Shown one piece after another: positions 32,353 to 42,844 of a DNA stretch of 64,000 nucleotides. The position numbers and the translations under genes were made by a program. This stretch comes from Euclidia mi (lineage: Eukaryota; Arthropoda; Insecta; Lepidoptera; Erebidae), in NCBI GenBank assembly GCA_944739405.2, contig OX123192.2, positions 50,148,486-50,212,485 of the forward strand, in the 5' to 3' direction. Every line of letters begins with the position of its first letter. Position 1 is the first letter of the stretch. The notes beneath the pieces were generated by a model. That model had not been told where the DNA came from and ran no database searches. It saw only the letters and a program-made list of their open reading frames with translations.

Positions 32353-33083
32353 TAAGCAAATTAGCGCGTATACCATTGAAGGCAAGTTTTTCGAAAAGGA
32401 TTGCGTGGTCCACCTTGTCGAACGCCATTTTTAAATCAGTGTACCTCTACCTAGACTCTACGGTCCATATTTGTAAATAAATTGTTTGTGAAAACTATAA
32501 GATTCGACAAAGTGGAGCGTTTCTTAACGAAACCATGTTGTTCTGAAACAATGATTTGATGTATACATGGATAGATGGCGTCATGCACCAGCTTCTCAAA
32601 AACTTTTGACAGGGTGGAAAGAATAGAGACAGGGCGGTAATTCTTAACATAATTTTTGTCACTACATTTATATACGGGTGTAACAAATGCTCGCTTCCAC
32701 ACGGCCGGGAAAACAGCTTCCCGTAAACATTTGTTAAAAATGATATGTAGAGCATTAAAAAATAGTATCAGCTATTTTGACAAAAAAGTAAGGGGGTCAA
32801 TTGTCGGGACCAGCGCCCTTGGACGAATCTAGTGACTTAAGCGCGTTGTGAACGTCAGTTTTCGTTAATTAGATATCAGGAAGACACGTAGCACTATCTG
32901 AATATGAGTTGGTTGGTTTCCATGTATTGGGATCTAGAGTGGAGGATTCGTAAACGGAAGAAAAGAAACTAGAAAAGAAATTGCATATTTCTGTAGGATA
33001 ACCTGAACAAACGTCTTTAAATCGCATGGTTGCGGGCTAATTACACTTACCTTTTCTGTTTGAAATGTAAGACTAGAACAGTC
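32353..33083 (-). pseudogene. LINE reverse transcriptase, finger and palm part
   Basis: The minus frame 32702-32451 encodes WKRAFVTPVYKCSDKNYVKN, then NYRPVSILSTLSKVFEKLVH and SEQHGFVKKRSTLSNLIVFT, all standard reverse-transcriptase blocks of the Jockey group. Upstream text to 33083 is decayed. It is bounded by the BEL target duplication on the left and by the inverted-repeat element on the right. Confidence 0.8.
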
Positions 33084-34562
33084 TTACCACAAAAGATTTA
33101 AACACGTGTTCAACACTTGCTTAAAAAATACCGTACTACAAAACGGTGTCTAACAGTTGCCTTGGGTTAAACATCCCTTAAACATGTTTAAAATTTAGAC
33201 TTACGCACAAGCTAGTTTAACAGATGTTTAAGAACATTCAGCGTCGCAGTTGTAAAAAGTAACACGCAAACGCATAACCGAAACAACCGAATTTCGTTGT
33301 ATTCAACTAAATCAGTATAATATTGTATTAAGAACAGTGGTATTAAAATGGATATATTAGATCTGATTGATTTTGTGACATGGACGAATTATACATAATT
33401 AGAGATAGTCCGTGTTAGAGTTGATTCATTTGAACATTACACCGACTACCACTTTAAAAAAAAGTATCGATTTAGCAAGAATTGTACAAAAAAAATAAGA
33501 TTTGATTAAAGATGATCTTTTGTGTGATTTTCATGGTGGCACAATAAAACCACGCATACAGGTGGCGTGTGCATTATGATGCTAACGCAACAAATGTTGC
33601 TGAGGCATTAACTAAAAGAGCTTACTTATTTGTGAGTATGCCCTCTACAATTGCTGTCCAGATGTTTTCTTATTTTTTGAAGAAACATCATTTACGTGCC
33701 AGAAAATCACCACACTTCAAAACAAAGTTTTAAAATACAAAGCAAACTGACAACAGTTAGGCCGAGCGCATACATACAACTGTTACATCGACTAAACTGT
33801 TTCGTCGAGTTGTGTAATTCGTCGATATTTTTATCTCCTCAAATCAATCAGACTTTTTCCAGCAACGCTCGAGTCAAGGTGTTTACAAAGATAGAGACGT
33901 GGCGCCACTTCAAATCCTTATACGAGATTGCTAGTCGTGGTCAGTCGCGGATCGACTCTTTAGTCGATGGTCTGCGCACATCATCAATACAATGCAATAC
34001 AAATTGAGCGCTTGATCGATAGTTGTCCAAATTTTAAATCAAAAGCAAATCGATAAGCATTTTTGACTTTTTTATCGAGCAACTATCAAGTTGACAGTAT
34101 ATGCGCTTCAATATATTCTTTTAGACATATGATACACAACAAAATAGTTGTTCAATTAAAAATTGTATGTATGTGCTAGCCCTTACCGCGAAAAACGTTC
34201 CGTATCATACAATTTTTAAACTTTGTGTCAATAATGTTTTTTAATAGTTACTCGTATCAGATAAATGCTAACAATCATTACGTTATTATTAATTATTCAC
34301 TAAGACTTATCATGCTTATGTTTATTCAGTATTTATTTCGTACAAATTATTATTGTAATAGACAGTATTATGATATCTTCATGACAAGGAAAGCGTCAAA
34401 TACTACCATGAATCGTAAAATGCTACCATGTTTAGCTAAACACGGGATAAATACGTTTTTGTGGTAAAGGAACTTAAACAAGCTTTTAAGATATGTTTAA
34501 ACCTTGAACACTGTCTAGCTAAACACATGTTAAAAAGGTGTTAAGTATATCTTTTGTGGTAA
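33084..34562. mobile_element. Inverted-repeat DNA element (Harbinger-like ends?)
   Basis: The ends read TTACCACAAAAGAT and ATCTTTTGTGGTAA, a perfect 14-bp inverted pair. The subterminal zones are rich in 'ttaaacatgtttaa'-type palindromic words. 1479 bp with no recognisable transposase. The nature of the ends and a TTA/TAA edge recall Harbinger-type elements, but the flanks are not identical direct repeats, so the superfamily is a guess. It interrupts the minus-strand LINE. The 103-codon frame at 33696-34007 has no family features. Confidence 0.6.
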
Positions 34563-34990
34563 CACTGGAAGTGTTTTATATGTTTAGCAATGCTTTCTTC
34601 GACGGTGGTCATGTAGTGCCGAAAACAGTTTGTGGATTCTTTACGAAATAATCTACGATATTTAGAAAATGACATGTAATCAGCGTTGTTGCCGTACTTT
34701 TTCCATTTAATCCAAGCAAGTTCCTTATTTTTAAAAATACGGATTAGGTCAGGTGTAAACCACACAAGAAAGTTTGAGTTGGTTTTTCGTGTCAATGGAA
34801 CACGTAACCTAATTACTCCATACAATACGTCGTAAAAGACGCTGATAGATTGTTCTGCGGGAAGTTCAGAAAGGATCCCATTCCAGTCAATCTTAATATA
34901 AATATATAAAATAAAAAAACTTACGTGCTTCTTAAAAAACGATATTGTATAATACATCTGCCATGATGATGTTACTATCAGATGAATCAA
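34563..34990 (-). pseudogene. LINE linker between endonuclease and reverse transcriptase
   Basis: The minus frame contains RVPLTRKTNSNFLVWFTPDL, FKNKELAWIKWKKYGN, then DYMSFSKYRRLFRKESTNCF, a helical, W/K-rich block normally found between the endonuclease and reverse-transcriptase domains of Jockey-type LINEs. It is the most 5' recognisable part of the split LINE. Confidence 0.7.
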
Positions 34991-35039
34991 ATAATTGATG
35001 AACTGTAAAAAATAAGATGAATATAACTATTTGTTTATC

Positions 35040-35375
35040 ACTTGCCAAATGGTGAAGGAAAACATCGTGAGGAAACCTGTATGTCTGTGAGTTCCCCAAG
35101 ATGTTATTTACTCGTTCTTGACTCGAGAAATGCGAAGCCTTCCAACCCGCACTTGGTCAACGTGATGGACTATGCCCTTACCTTTTAACCGCTGCATTCA
35201 ATATTCGAACTATCCGTATTTTGAGATTTTATATTCATTTTTGCCTCAAACTTCATACAAAATATGTCAATCAGGTATCTCGAATCTCAAAATCCATGGA
35301 TAGTTTGAATATCGAAACCGGCCGTAAATATTGAGAAGAGGCCCGTGTCCAGCAGTAGATAATTTGTATAGAGAA
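35040..35375 (+). repeat. SINE family A, 5'-truncated copy
   Basis: Starts in the body ('acttgccaaatggtgaagga', 'aaacatcgtgaggaaacctg'), continues 'ccaacccgcacttggtcaac', is interrupted by about 130 foreign bases (35190-35320), then shows 'gaagaggcccgtgtccagca'. The head is missing. The next 200 bases include a possible second SINE with a B-box-like 'gtgttcgatctccac' (about 35438). Confidence 0.6.
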
Positions 35376-35599
35376 CTGATATTATTAAAGGAGTTCAGAT
35401 GTTTCAGACTCTTTGACTAGCGCTCAGTGTTGTGTGTTCGATCTCCACACAAGACAAAATTTAATGTAATGTATATTCTGTTGTTTCGTATAGTGTTATC
35501 TATGTTTTATGATCAGGCCTACCCTGATACAAAATAATTTTATTCCTAGTGCAGAAAAACAAAAAGTGGCAGAAACAAAATATCTATTATCGACTCATG

Positions 35600-36047
35600 C
35601 AATAATAAAAAAATTGGGCAAGTGCGAGTCGGACTCGCGCACGAAGGGTTCCGTACCATCATCTATAAAATAAAATCACGTTCGTTGTATGTATACTTAA
35701 ATACTTTATAAGTTTCTACCTGTTTATTAAGATCGAGTAACAAATTGCTTAAAAATTACGTTTGTTGTATGGGAGCCCCCCTATATTATTTACTTTTTTT
35801 TAATTTAATTATTTATTTTGAAAGGTAATATACAACTACATGTTCTGTGAAAATTTAAAGCGTCTACCTGTTACAGTTAGTAATTTTGAGCAAAAATACG
35901 AAAAAGGCACGTTTTTTGTATGGGACCCCCCCTTAATATTTTCATTTTTTTTACTTTTAGTATTTGTTGTTATAGCGGCAACCGAAATACATAATTTGTG
36001 AAAATTTCAGCTTTCTAGCTATCATGGTTTATGAGATACGGCCTGGT

Positions 36048-36091
<44 letters not shown>

Positions 36092-36150
36092 GCGGAGGCT
36101 TAGTAATAGGGTTCCGTTTTTTACCTTTTAGGTACGGAACCCTAAAAATT
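35600..36150. repeat. Dispersed repeat with (ACAG)n run
   Basis: Begins 'gcaagtgcgagtcggactcg' 'cgcacgaagggttccgtac' and ends 'aatagggttccgttttttac' 'cttttaggtacggaaccct'. I recall this pairing of ends as a very common insect repeat. It includes an (ACAG)n microsatellite at about 36047-36092 and two AT-rich 'gtatgggagcccccct'-type stretches. It ends about 45 bases from the splice donor of the receptor's first exon. Confidence 0.6.
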
Positions 36151-36193
36151 TACGGTAATCCATTTTATAAAAGGTTACTACGTGAATACGTAC

Positions 36194-36844
36194 CAGACAT
36201 TTCAAAGGACAGTAAATCATCTTTAAAGAATTTATAATCATCTCGTATTGTTTTATAACATTTTGTACATCCGGTGTGTTTTCAATTGACCTGTGCTCTT
36301 TTACCAGAGACTGTTTAATCAGCTTGACACGACAATATAGTACAGAGAATACGTAAACCAAAATATATCTGCTCGTATCACAAGCAAACCACAAAATTTC
36401 TGACGCAAATAATGTAATTATATGATTATCATTTCCATATATATCTTGTATGAAGATAAGGAGAGTTATTGTAGAAAATACTTTGCCACCCAATACAAAA
36501 ACAAAGACAAAAATAATAAAATACTTAAGTCTTTTGTAAATTTTACAACCATCAAGTGAATCGTCAAGGCCGGGCAAGTAATTGTTATATCTGTAAATAT
36601 ATTCGTCTCCTGTCCGGAAAGATATGGCAAAATAAATAATATATTCAGCGCAAACAGAAGTACTGATCATATGGACGAAAGCACCGCTGAGAACAAAGTA
36701 AGAAAAAGTCAACGAAAGTGTTATGCAAACGCATTTAGAAGTTATGCAAAATATTCTTGGTATGTGTTTAGAAATCTGGTAAAAGCCAAGAAAGAAGCGA
36801 AGACCCCTAAATATTTTTAAATTTATCACAAAACTGTTACTCAT
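36194..36844 (-). CDS. Gustatory receptor, first exon
   Basis: ATG at 36844 (MSNSFVINLKIFRGLRFFLG) opens 217 codons that end exactly at a strong donor, CTG|GTACGT (GT at 36193-36192), in phase 0. Hydrophobic stretches suggest transmembrane segments at residues of roughly 30-55, 57-80, 107-135 and 143-170, followed by a charged loop (VKLIKQSLVKEHRSIEN) and the start of the next helix. The N-terminal 'lrffLGfY.i' pattern and the four early segments fit insect gustatory receptors (7tm_7). Read on past the donor, the frame runs 21 more codons into a repeat and stops. Joined to the two C-terminal exons it gives about 324 residues, short of the usual 370-430. It could instead be an orphan exon of another receptor gene. 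Confidence 0.65.
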
Positions 36845-38489
36845 TGTTTAAACTTTGAAAACCATTGAAATGCCTCTTTTTTTAATGTAGGTTATGGAAC
36901 TGTTCTTCTTTTGAGCACGTTACATTACGACGTGAACAAGGGCCAGATATACATACTGTAAGAATTCTATTTCCATATTAGATCATAATTATATTACAAT
37001 CAGTAATTACTACCAACTTTCTGTTCATTATATAATTATTAGGTGACCCGATATACATTTTCCTGTTTTAACTATGAGTAATGAATTCAGATTGATGTTG
37101 TGATAAAGTAAATTAAGTATATGTCGAGCCATGCACAATGTAGGGTTCGTAGTACCCCTTACCAAGTGACCTAAGGATAATAGAACTCAAGCACAGTAGT
37201 CATTTTATCGCTCGCGAGTAGAAGTATAAGTTAATAGACTATTACTCGCTAATAAGTAAAGCCTTCTAACTAGCCGTTATAATTTTCATTGAAAGTTTAT
37301 TATGTACTGTGTATATACTATTTAGCATAGTTTATATAAACCTAAATTCTATAGTTTAGAAATAGAGGGGGTATATTTTGCTATGGGTGTTTTTTGCTAA
37401 ATATTTCGCAAACGGATCCCTAAATAAAAAGATAGACTGACGAACATAGGCAACTGTAATAGTTCCTTGTAGTTTACTACGAAACCTTTATGGCGCTGTT
37501 ATACTTGAGCATTCACCTGTAATGAGCATTCGTACGAATCTTACAAAACAGAAATACAAAAGAGTGAGATTTAGCGAGCATTTTCACGAACTTTCTGGCG
37601 AGCTTTAGATTATAAATAACACTTAGAAACCGAACCACAATGGCGGTCAAACCCAATATATTTATCTCAGTGTGACTTATGTTTGTTATTTTAGGTATAA
37701 AATAATGAATATTGATAAAATTATTATTATCACAATAAATCCTTAGATTTGGTTTACTATTTGTCAAATTAATTTAAAATTCGAAAGAAAATTCGAAACG
37801 TCATTTGTTTATGTATCTCCCTCTTACACTAGAAATAATTCGTAAGTAAAAGTGATGTAAATAGATTGGGTAAAGTGAGATTGTATGTTATTTTCCAAAC
37901 AGTCAGAAAAAATGTACTTTATAATACCACAACGCATTGTTCAGACCTGAGCAAAACATACAAACCTTCCACACACAGAAAACAATTCATACAGAAAACA
38001 AATGGATGGGGAGATAAGAATTGTCACGCAAAACATAGGATTCCCTGTTTGTGTAGATTCTCAATCGATTATTCTTTATGAAATCCTTTGTTTTTATTAA
38101 AACACGTGTAGATTTTGGACATTACGAAGTAAATTTTTAACTTTCTATGTCGTGTGTATAATACCTAAAACCACATCTGTTGGGACAATAAATAATGTTG
38201 TTAGACATTAAGTAAAAAGTTTACAATTGGATTGAATGTAAGTGTAGTACAATTTGTGCACTCTCCATTGTTCTCAATTTGAAGTACAATTTAAAATCTC
38301 ACCGAATCTAGATCACTCACCATGTTTGTTAGCCCAGAGTTCCTAATTTGTAAATAATATATAAATGTATCCCAGTGTGGGGATCGAAACAGGCATTGGC
38401 AGGCTACTGTAACTAATACGCTATCGGAAACTTCTAAACACTCGCGTTGCATGTTTAAGAATATATATATAGTAAAATTTTACTTCAAT
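36845..38489. other. No gene confirmed
   Basis: AT-rich and presumably containing the promoter side of the receptor gene. A minus-strand frame (37767-37513) ends near a CAG|GTGAAT donor-like site but has no family features. At 38360-38430 a SINE-like fragment with 'gtgtggggatcgaaacaggc' is visible. Confidence 0.35.
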
Positions 38490-38870
38490 CAGGCACCAAT
38501 CACTGGATTGAATTTGATCGTCCCCAAGTCCTCTCCACGGAACGCCACTTTTACCCAAGAGTTGTGCGTGAAGCGATCAAAATCAGAAAACATAAAAATT
38601 TCAATCGGGAAGAGGGCTTCAAATTGTCATCGGCGTGAAATCCAGTGATTCAGCTAACAACACGCCACTTTAATGCGCAGTCGGCGAATGTTCAATATAC
38701 AGATACGGTTAGTGTGTTTTGCGTCGGTACTTCGAAAATCAACGTCCCGGGTGTAGAAATAAAAGCTTCTACCTCGCACTCGGAGACATGACATCGCTAC
38801 ACCAGTCAGCTTGCGATCATGGGACGTGCAACCGTCTCGAAACGTCAAGCAAAATAAGGTATGTAAATAC
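38490..38870 (+). pseudogene. Penelope-like element, C-terminal tail
   Basis: A plus-strand frame reads HFYPRVVREAIKIRKHKN, then FNREEGFKLSSA, a stop, and NPVI. The order 'R.vREaieI.kh..n.NRE.G..ls..WnPvi' is the usual C-terminal end of Penelope-like proteins. The GIY-YIG domain should lie just upstream and is not recognisable. Downstream, CTCGAAACGTC (about 38834-38844) again resembles the GAAAC end motif of these elements. Orientation is opposite to the fragment at 15480-16310. Confidence 0.6.
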
Positions 38871-38992
38871 CTAATGCATGTTCGCGTTAATTCCCGTATA
38901 TATATAAATATATTCTTAATACGCTATCCGTGTAGACATATTAATATTGTGCAATTATTACGTTTAAACATATTTCTCTTTTATCATTCATA

Positions 38993-39663
38993 ATATCACA
39001 TTCGCGGACACTCAACCATATTTTGCAACCCTACTTAGACACTTAATTTTTGTATGGAATGCGATAGACACACCGTCGCTGATAAAATGGACTAAGTACA
39101 TACATAAAGTCAGAACTGCTATAGCCCTCGCCTGCTTTAGCCGTTTCTTCGTCTGTAAATAGTTTTTAACTATATACATAGGAATTTATACTGTAATTAT
39201 CATATTATCATTAAAATATTAGTAATATATTATGTTTATTTATTTAGAAAAATCAAGTAAACTCATCGTTTCGATACAAGAAAATTACGTGCGAAAACTT
39301 TTACAGCAGTTCCGCTCCTTGGGGCACTTACCGGCCAACCAAACCAATCGCCATACAATTGTTGCTGCTATGACAGACGTGTCAGTGCGCGTGCGCTAAC
39401 GATGTTACAAGTAAGGCGTGCGCACAAAAAAGTGACAGGTAGCGTCACGTTTGACGGCGTAGAAATAGATGTTATAGGACCCAGCGATTTGAAACTTGGT
39501 TTGGGGACACTTAGTAACAAAATATAGGATAAAAGTATAGGAAATCGTCTGCTAAAGCCGTTGAGCCATTGGAGCGCAAAAAATATACGGGTATAGCCGG
39601 TGCGTCACCCTGAGTAAATTACTGATGACTGCTATAACCATCGTGTCCGCGAACGTGATATCA
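38993..39663. mobile_element. Putative MITE with 'atatcac.ttcgcggacac' ends
   Basis: The ends at 38993-39011 and 39645-39663 match as inverted copies over about 19 bases with one mismatch (ATATCACATTCGCGGACAC and its partner). The interior of about 670 bp has no long frame and includes GC-rich patches ('cagtgcgcgtgcgct'). A DNA-transposon derivative is the simplest reading. No clean target duplication was seen. Confidence 0.5.
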
Positions 39664-40329
39664 TATTTAAGTTATTCAAACATTTTTTTATTTAAGAGCT
39701 GAGCTCTTTTCCTCTTTCATGAAGTCATATCTTCAGCCAGCGGTTCGACCTCTTGATACGACTTGACTTTTAATTTTTCTTTACTTGGTCTATATTAATC
39801 CTTCTGGGTCTACCCCATCCTCTCCTTCCTTTTTTTCTTTCCAATTTTACTCTTCTAATTTCTTTAGTTTCCAAAAAGTGTATTTTCTATTTTACTATAT
39901 TTAATAAGCACGTCATTATTTGTTTTGGCTTCATTATTCATTATTAAATAACGAGCAACAGCATTCATATTTTCATTAACTTTACCATAAAAATTTAATT
40001 TCAAATTTTAATTGCAGTAAGACTGATAGCAACGAGTGCTAGTCAGTACTGTTTCGTGGAAATCTGGGTGCGATTCGTGTTGTCTTCAATGAGAACAATT
40101 TCGATTTCAATTTCGGTTCCATGTCTGCTAAGTAAAATGAGACAGATTTACAATTTAAGTTTGATATGTAGCCACTAAAACAGCAAAGAAAGGCTGTAGA
40201 GTAAATTCATACTATAAGGGATAGACAGTAAGATGAGAAACTTTAACTTTGCTCGAAATGGGCAGAGTGTCAAACAAGTGCCTGCTGTGTTTATCGTAGT
40301 GAATTTATTGTTTTCATTGTGAGGTGAGT
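39664..40329. other. No gene seen
   Basis: AT-rich with a pyrimidine-rich part (39700-39900, plus strand: 'cctctccttcctttttttct'). No coding exon or repeat was identified. Confidence 0.4.
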
Positions 40330-40512
40330 ATAAAAGTCGTGAGGAAACCTGCATGTCTGAGAGTTCTCCATAATGTTCTCGAGAGACATGTGAAGTCTGC
40401 CAACCCGCACTTGGCCAGCGTAGTGGACTATAGCCTTACCCTTCTTATAGAGACAAGAGGCCCGTGCTCAGCAGTGGGACAGTTTATATACAGGGTCAGT
40501 GATGATGATGAG
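40330..40512 (+). repeat. SINE family A, 5'-truncated copy
   Basis: Begins 'aaagtcgtgaggaaacctgc' and runs through 'gagagttctccataatgttc', 'ccaacccgcacttggccagc' and 'cagcagtgggacagtttata' to a GATGATGATGA tail. It is well preserved. A minus-strand, more decayed piece of the same family follows at about 40550-40665. Confidence 0.75.
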
Positions 40513-41026
40513 GTGAGTATAACTATGATAAAAATAAACGTTAGGTGAGTTGGGTTCGGGCTGATCAAATGTGGATCGGCAGACTTCACAAGTTTCTCAA
40601 GACATTATACAGAACTCTTAGACGAACAAAAAATCGTCAAGAAGTTTTCATTCACCGTTTTGTATGCGACTTTTAAAAGTTTAAGACGCACAGAGCTGCA
40701 AATGAGAAAAACTATATTTGTTATTCTCTGCACTAGGCTGTCGCTGTTTTAAGCAGTTAAAAAGGATTTGAAAAATAAATATATTTGTCAAATATTTGAG
40801 TAAGACCCAATTAAGCTACTTCATCTGGTAAACAGTTTTGTTTATATGCGGGTAAGTAGTTCAACTTTTTTTTTACTGATCTGTTGGTCTGATGGTTTCG
40901 ATTCTCTTCTAGGACTAATCTTTGTATGATAACCATGATTATTTGTTAAAAATATGTATTTATGTTACAGGTATAATCTTCATATTTTAACGGGTTATCA
41001 TATTACAAGCTCTACTTATTAAGATT

Positions 41027-41091
41027 GGATGACTGAGTGTGAGTTGTCCCAAAATATAATATATTTTGGGACAACTCACACTCAGTCATCC
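41027..41091. repeat. Near-perfect palindrome, 32-bp arms
   Basis: The arms 41027-41058 and 41060-41091 are exact inverted copies with a single base between them. Each arm starts GGATGACTGAGTGTGAGTTG. It lies in unannotated AT-rich DNA. Confidence 0.85.
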
Positions 41092-41633
41092 AAAAATATA
41101 TTAATATCTGTATTATATAATGCTGACAAGCATTGGAGATGGTGTTACATAGATACCCATAGAATACATGTACTAAGCATTTCAAATTAAATTCCTTCCA
41201 TAGTTCTTAAAATATAATTTACCGACTACTTCAATTACGTTTCAAGGGTTCTATTTATCGCTGAGTTAGTGGCTCCGCACAGTTTTTAACATACCCTAGT
41301 AGCGTTGACAGAAATTGGTCTCTACAAAATGAGAGTGATAATTCCGCGGGACCGTGACTTGAGTGACGACGCAGCATATTTATAGTAATATTTGAGAATC
41401 CCGGTCTACATTTACTATATTAGCTTTAGTGTGAGAATTGGTGGAAATCTTGTGAATCTTTTTTTTAGTAATTTATTTAATTTTATGAACAGTAGCTTTG
41501 CTGCTCTTTTTTAAGCAAATGGAATTCATGAGGGCAACAAGGATTTGACGCAAAAAATCTTTTATAAATAATTGACTTTGATATGTGCATAATAATTATT
41601 TACTAGAACTAAATATAGTTCTCTTTCTTCAAT

Positions 41634-41990
41634 TTAAGAGCTTTTTCTTTGACCCTTATACGACACGACCTTTGCAATTTCTTTAATTCGAACCGTGTAT
41701 GTGTGTGTGTGGGGAGTGCTGGGTCGACTTCTTCCTCTCTTGCCTTCTATTTTACCTTCCAGTATGTTTTTGATAAAGTCATCATGTCGTATAAGGTGGC
41801 TAAACATATTTTCCCGTCGTTTTCTATTGTCGCTAAAATGCTTCGTTTTTCTTGACGTAGGCTCAATAAGTACTTTTGCGTTGGTCTTCTTTTCAGTCGA
41901 GCTGATTCTTTCCATCCGCCTCAAACACCACATTTCTAGTACATCTTTTTTTGGTCACAAACCAAGTATAAAAATTTATACATTTTAATA
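41634..41990 (-). pseudogene. C-terminal remnant of a LINE
   Basis: The minus frame reads MWCLRRMERISSTEKKTNAK, then a K/R-rich stretch with FSHLIRHDDFIKNI and EGKIEGKRGRSRPSTP. 'W.lRRMerisW.dk.tN..vL' followed by 'GkieGkRgrgRPr' is the typical end of an insect LINE protein. A GT microsatellite (41697-41716) has expanded inside it, giving the odd PHTHTYT run. Confidence 0.7.
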
Positions 41991-42134
41991 CTTTTGTTGA
42001 GGCCGACGAGCGACGACGACGAGCGTAACTTTATGAGACGTGAGTCCTGTGAATATTTTGAGAACCTGAATTTTCATTCAACTAAAATTCGGCTAGGCTC
42101 CCAGGTGGACCAACAGAACATCAGTTCCTACACA

Positions 42135-42345
42135 GAATTTATACTGACGTTTGCTTTTTTTAATGGAATAGGGGGCAAACGAGCAGACCGATCGCCTGAT
42201 GTTAAGCGAATACCGCCGACCATGGACACCCGCAACACCAGAGGAGTCACAAGTGCGTTGTCGGCCTTTTAAAAAGGAATATGCTCTTTTCTTGAAGGTT
42301 TGAAGGTCGTATTGGTTCGGAAAAAACCGCTGGCAACAGATCATT
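42135..42345 (+). repeat. SINE-like repeat E
   Basis: Contains 'ggggcaaacgagcagaccga', 'tcgcctgatgttaagcgaat', 'accatggacacccgcaacac' and 'gtgcgttgtcggccttt'. I recall this sequence as one of the most widespread repeats in lepidopteran genomes. Only one copy is visible here. Open frames across it are not genes. Confidence 0.65.
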
Positions 42346-42706
42346 AATAATAATAATAATAATAATAATTAATTCTTTATTGTACACCAGGCAATAACAT
42401 GAGTGCATTACAGAGTTTCTTATAAACTAGTGTTACAAGGGCGGTCTTATCGCATAATGCGATTTCTGCCAGACAACCGTGTACGGACAGAATTAAATAA
42501 AAGGACAGGTAGTATGCGGGTGCACTATAAACTAAAATATAAATAACAAATTAACATGATTATTACTCTATGCTTAAAACTAAAATAAGCTTATCTAAAC
42601 TGATAAGAAAAACATATACCTACTTACATCCATTATCTATATACATAAAATAAATATGATAATAATATTAAATAAATCACAAATATATAAATAAATAAAT
42701 ACACAC

Positions 42707-42714
<8 letters not shown>

Positions 42715-42794
<80 letters not shown>
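42715..42794. repeat. (AT)n microsatellite
   Basis: About 40 uninterrupted AT units, flanked by ATAC-type imperfect units. It lies in the 3' UTR of the minus-strand LINE. Confidence 0.9.
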
Positions 42795-42796
<2 letters not shown>

Positions 42797-42844
42797 ACAT
42801 AAAATATATTAAGTAATATATATTATAATATACTATTTTATTAT

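Larger units (their letters stand above)
24340..34990 (-). mobile_element. LINE (Jockey-like), split into three by later insertions
   Basis: Three minus-strand pieces belong to one protein in the right order: 34990-34563 (linker before the reverse transcriptase), 33083-32353 (finger/palm of the reverse transcriptase) and 25292-24371 (catalytic YADD box at about 25113-25127 and the C-terminus). The BEL element with its 5-bp duplication separates the second and third pieces; a 1.5-kb inverted-repeat element separates the first and second. The protein frame can be followed across the BEL target site once one copy of the duplication is discounted. It was an old copy when interrupted, and the coding pieces contain stops. 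Confidence 0.8.

Noticed and set aside
37513..37767. 84-codon minus-strand ORF ending at a CAG|GTGAAT donor-like site, upstream of the receptor
   Set aside because: No pyrimidine-rich acceptor and no receptor-like pattern; kept only as a remote possibility.
42721..42794. Origin or regulatory AT element
   Set aside because: It is a plain AT microsatellite in a LINE 3' UTR.
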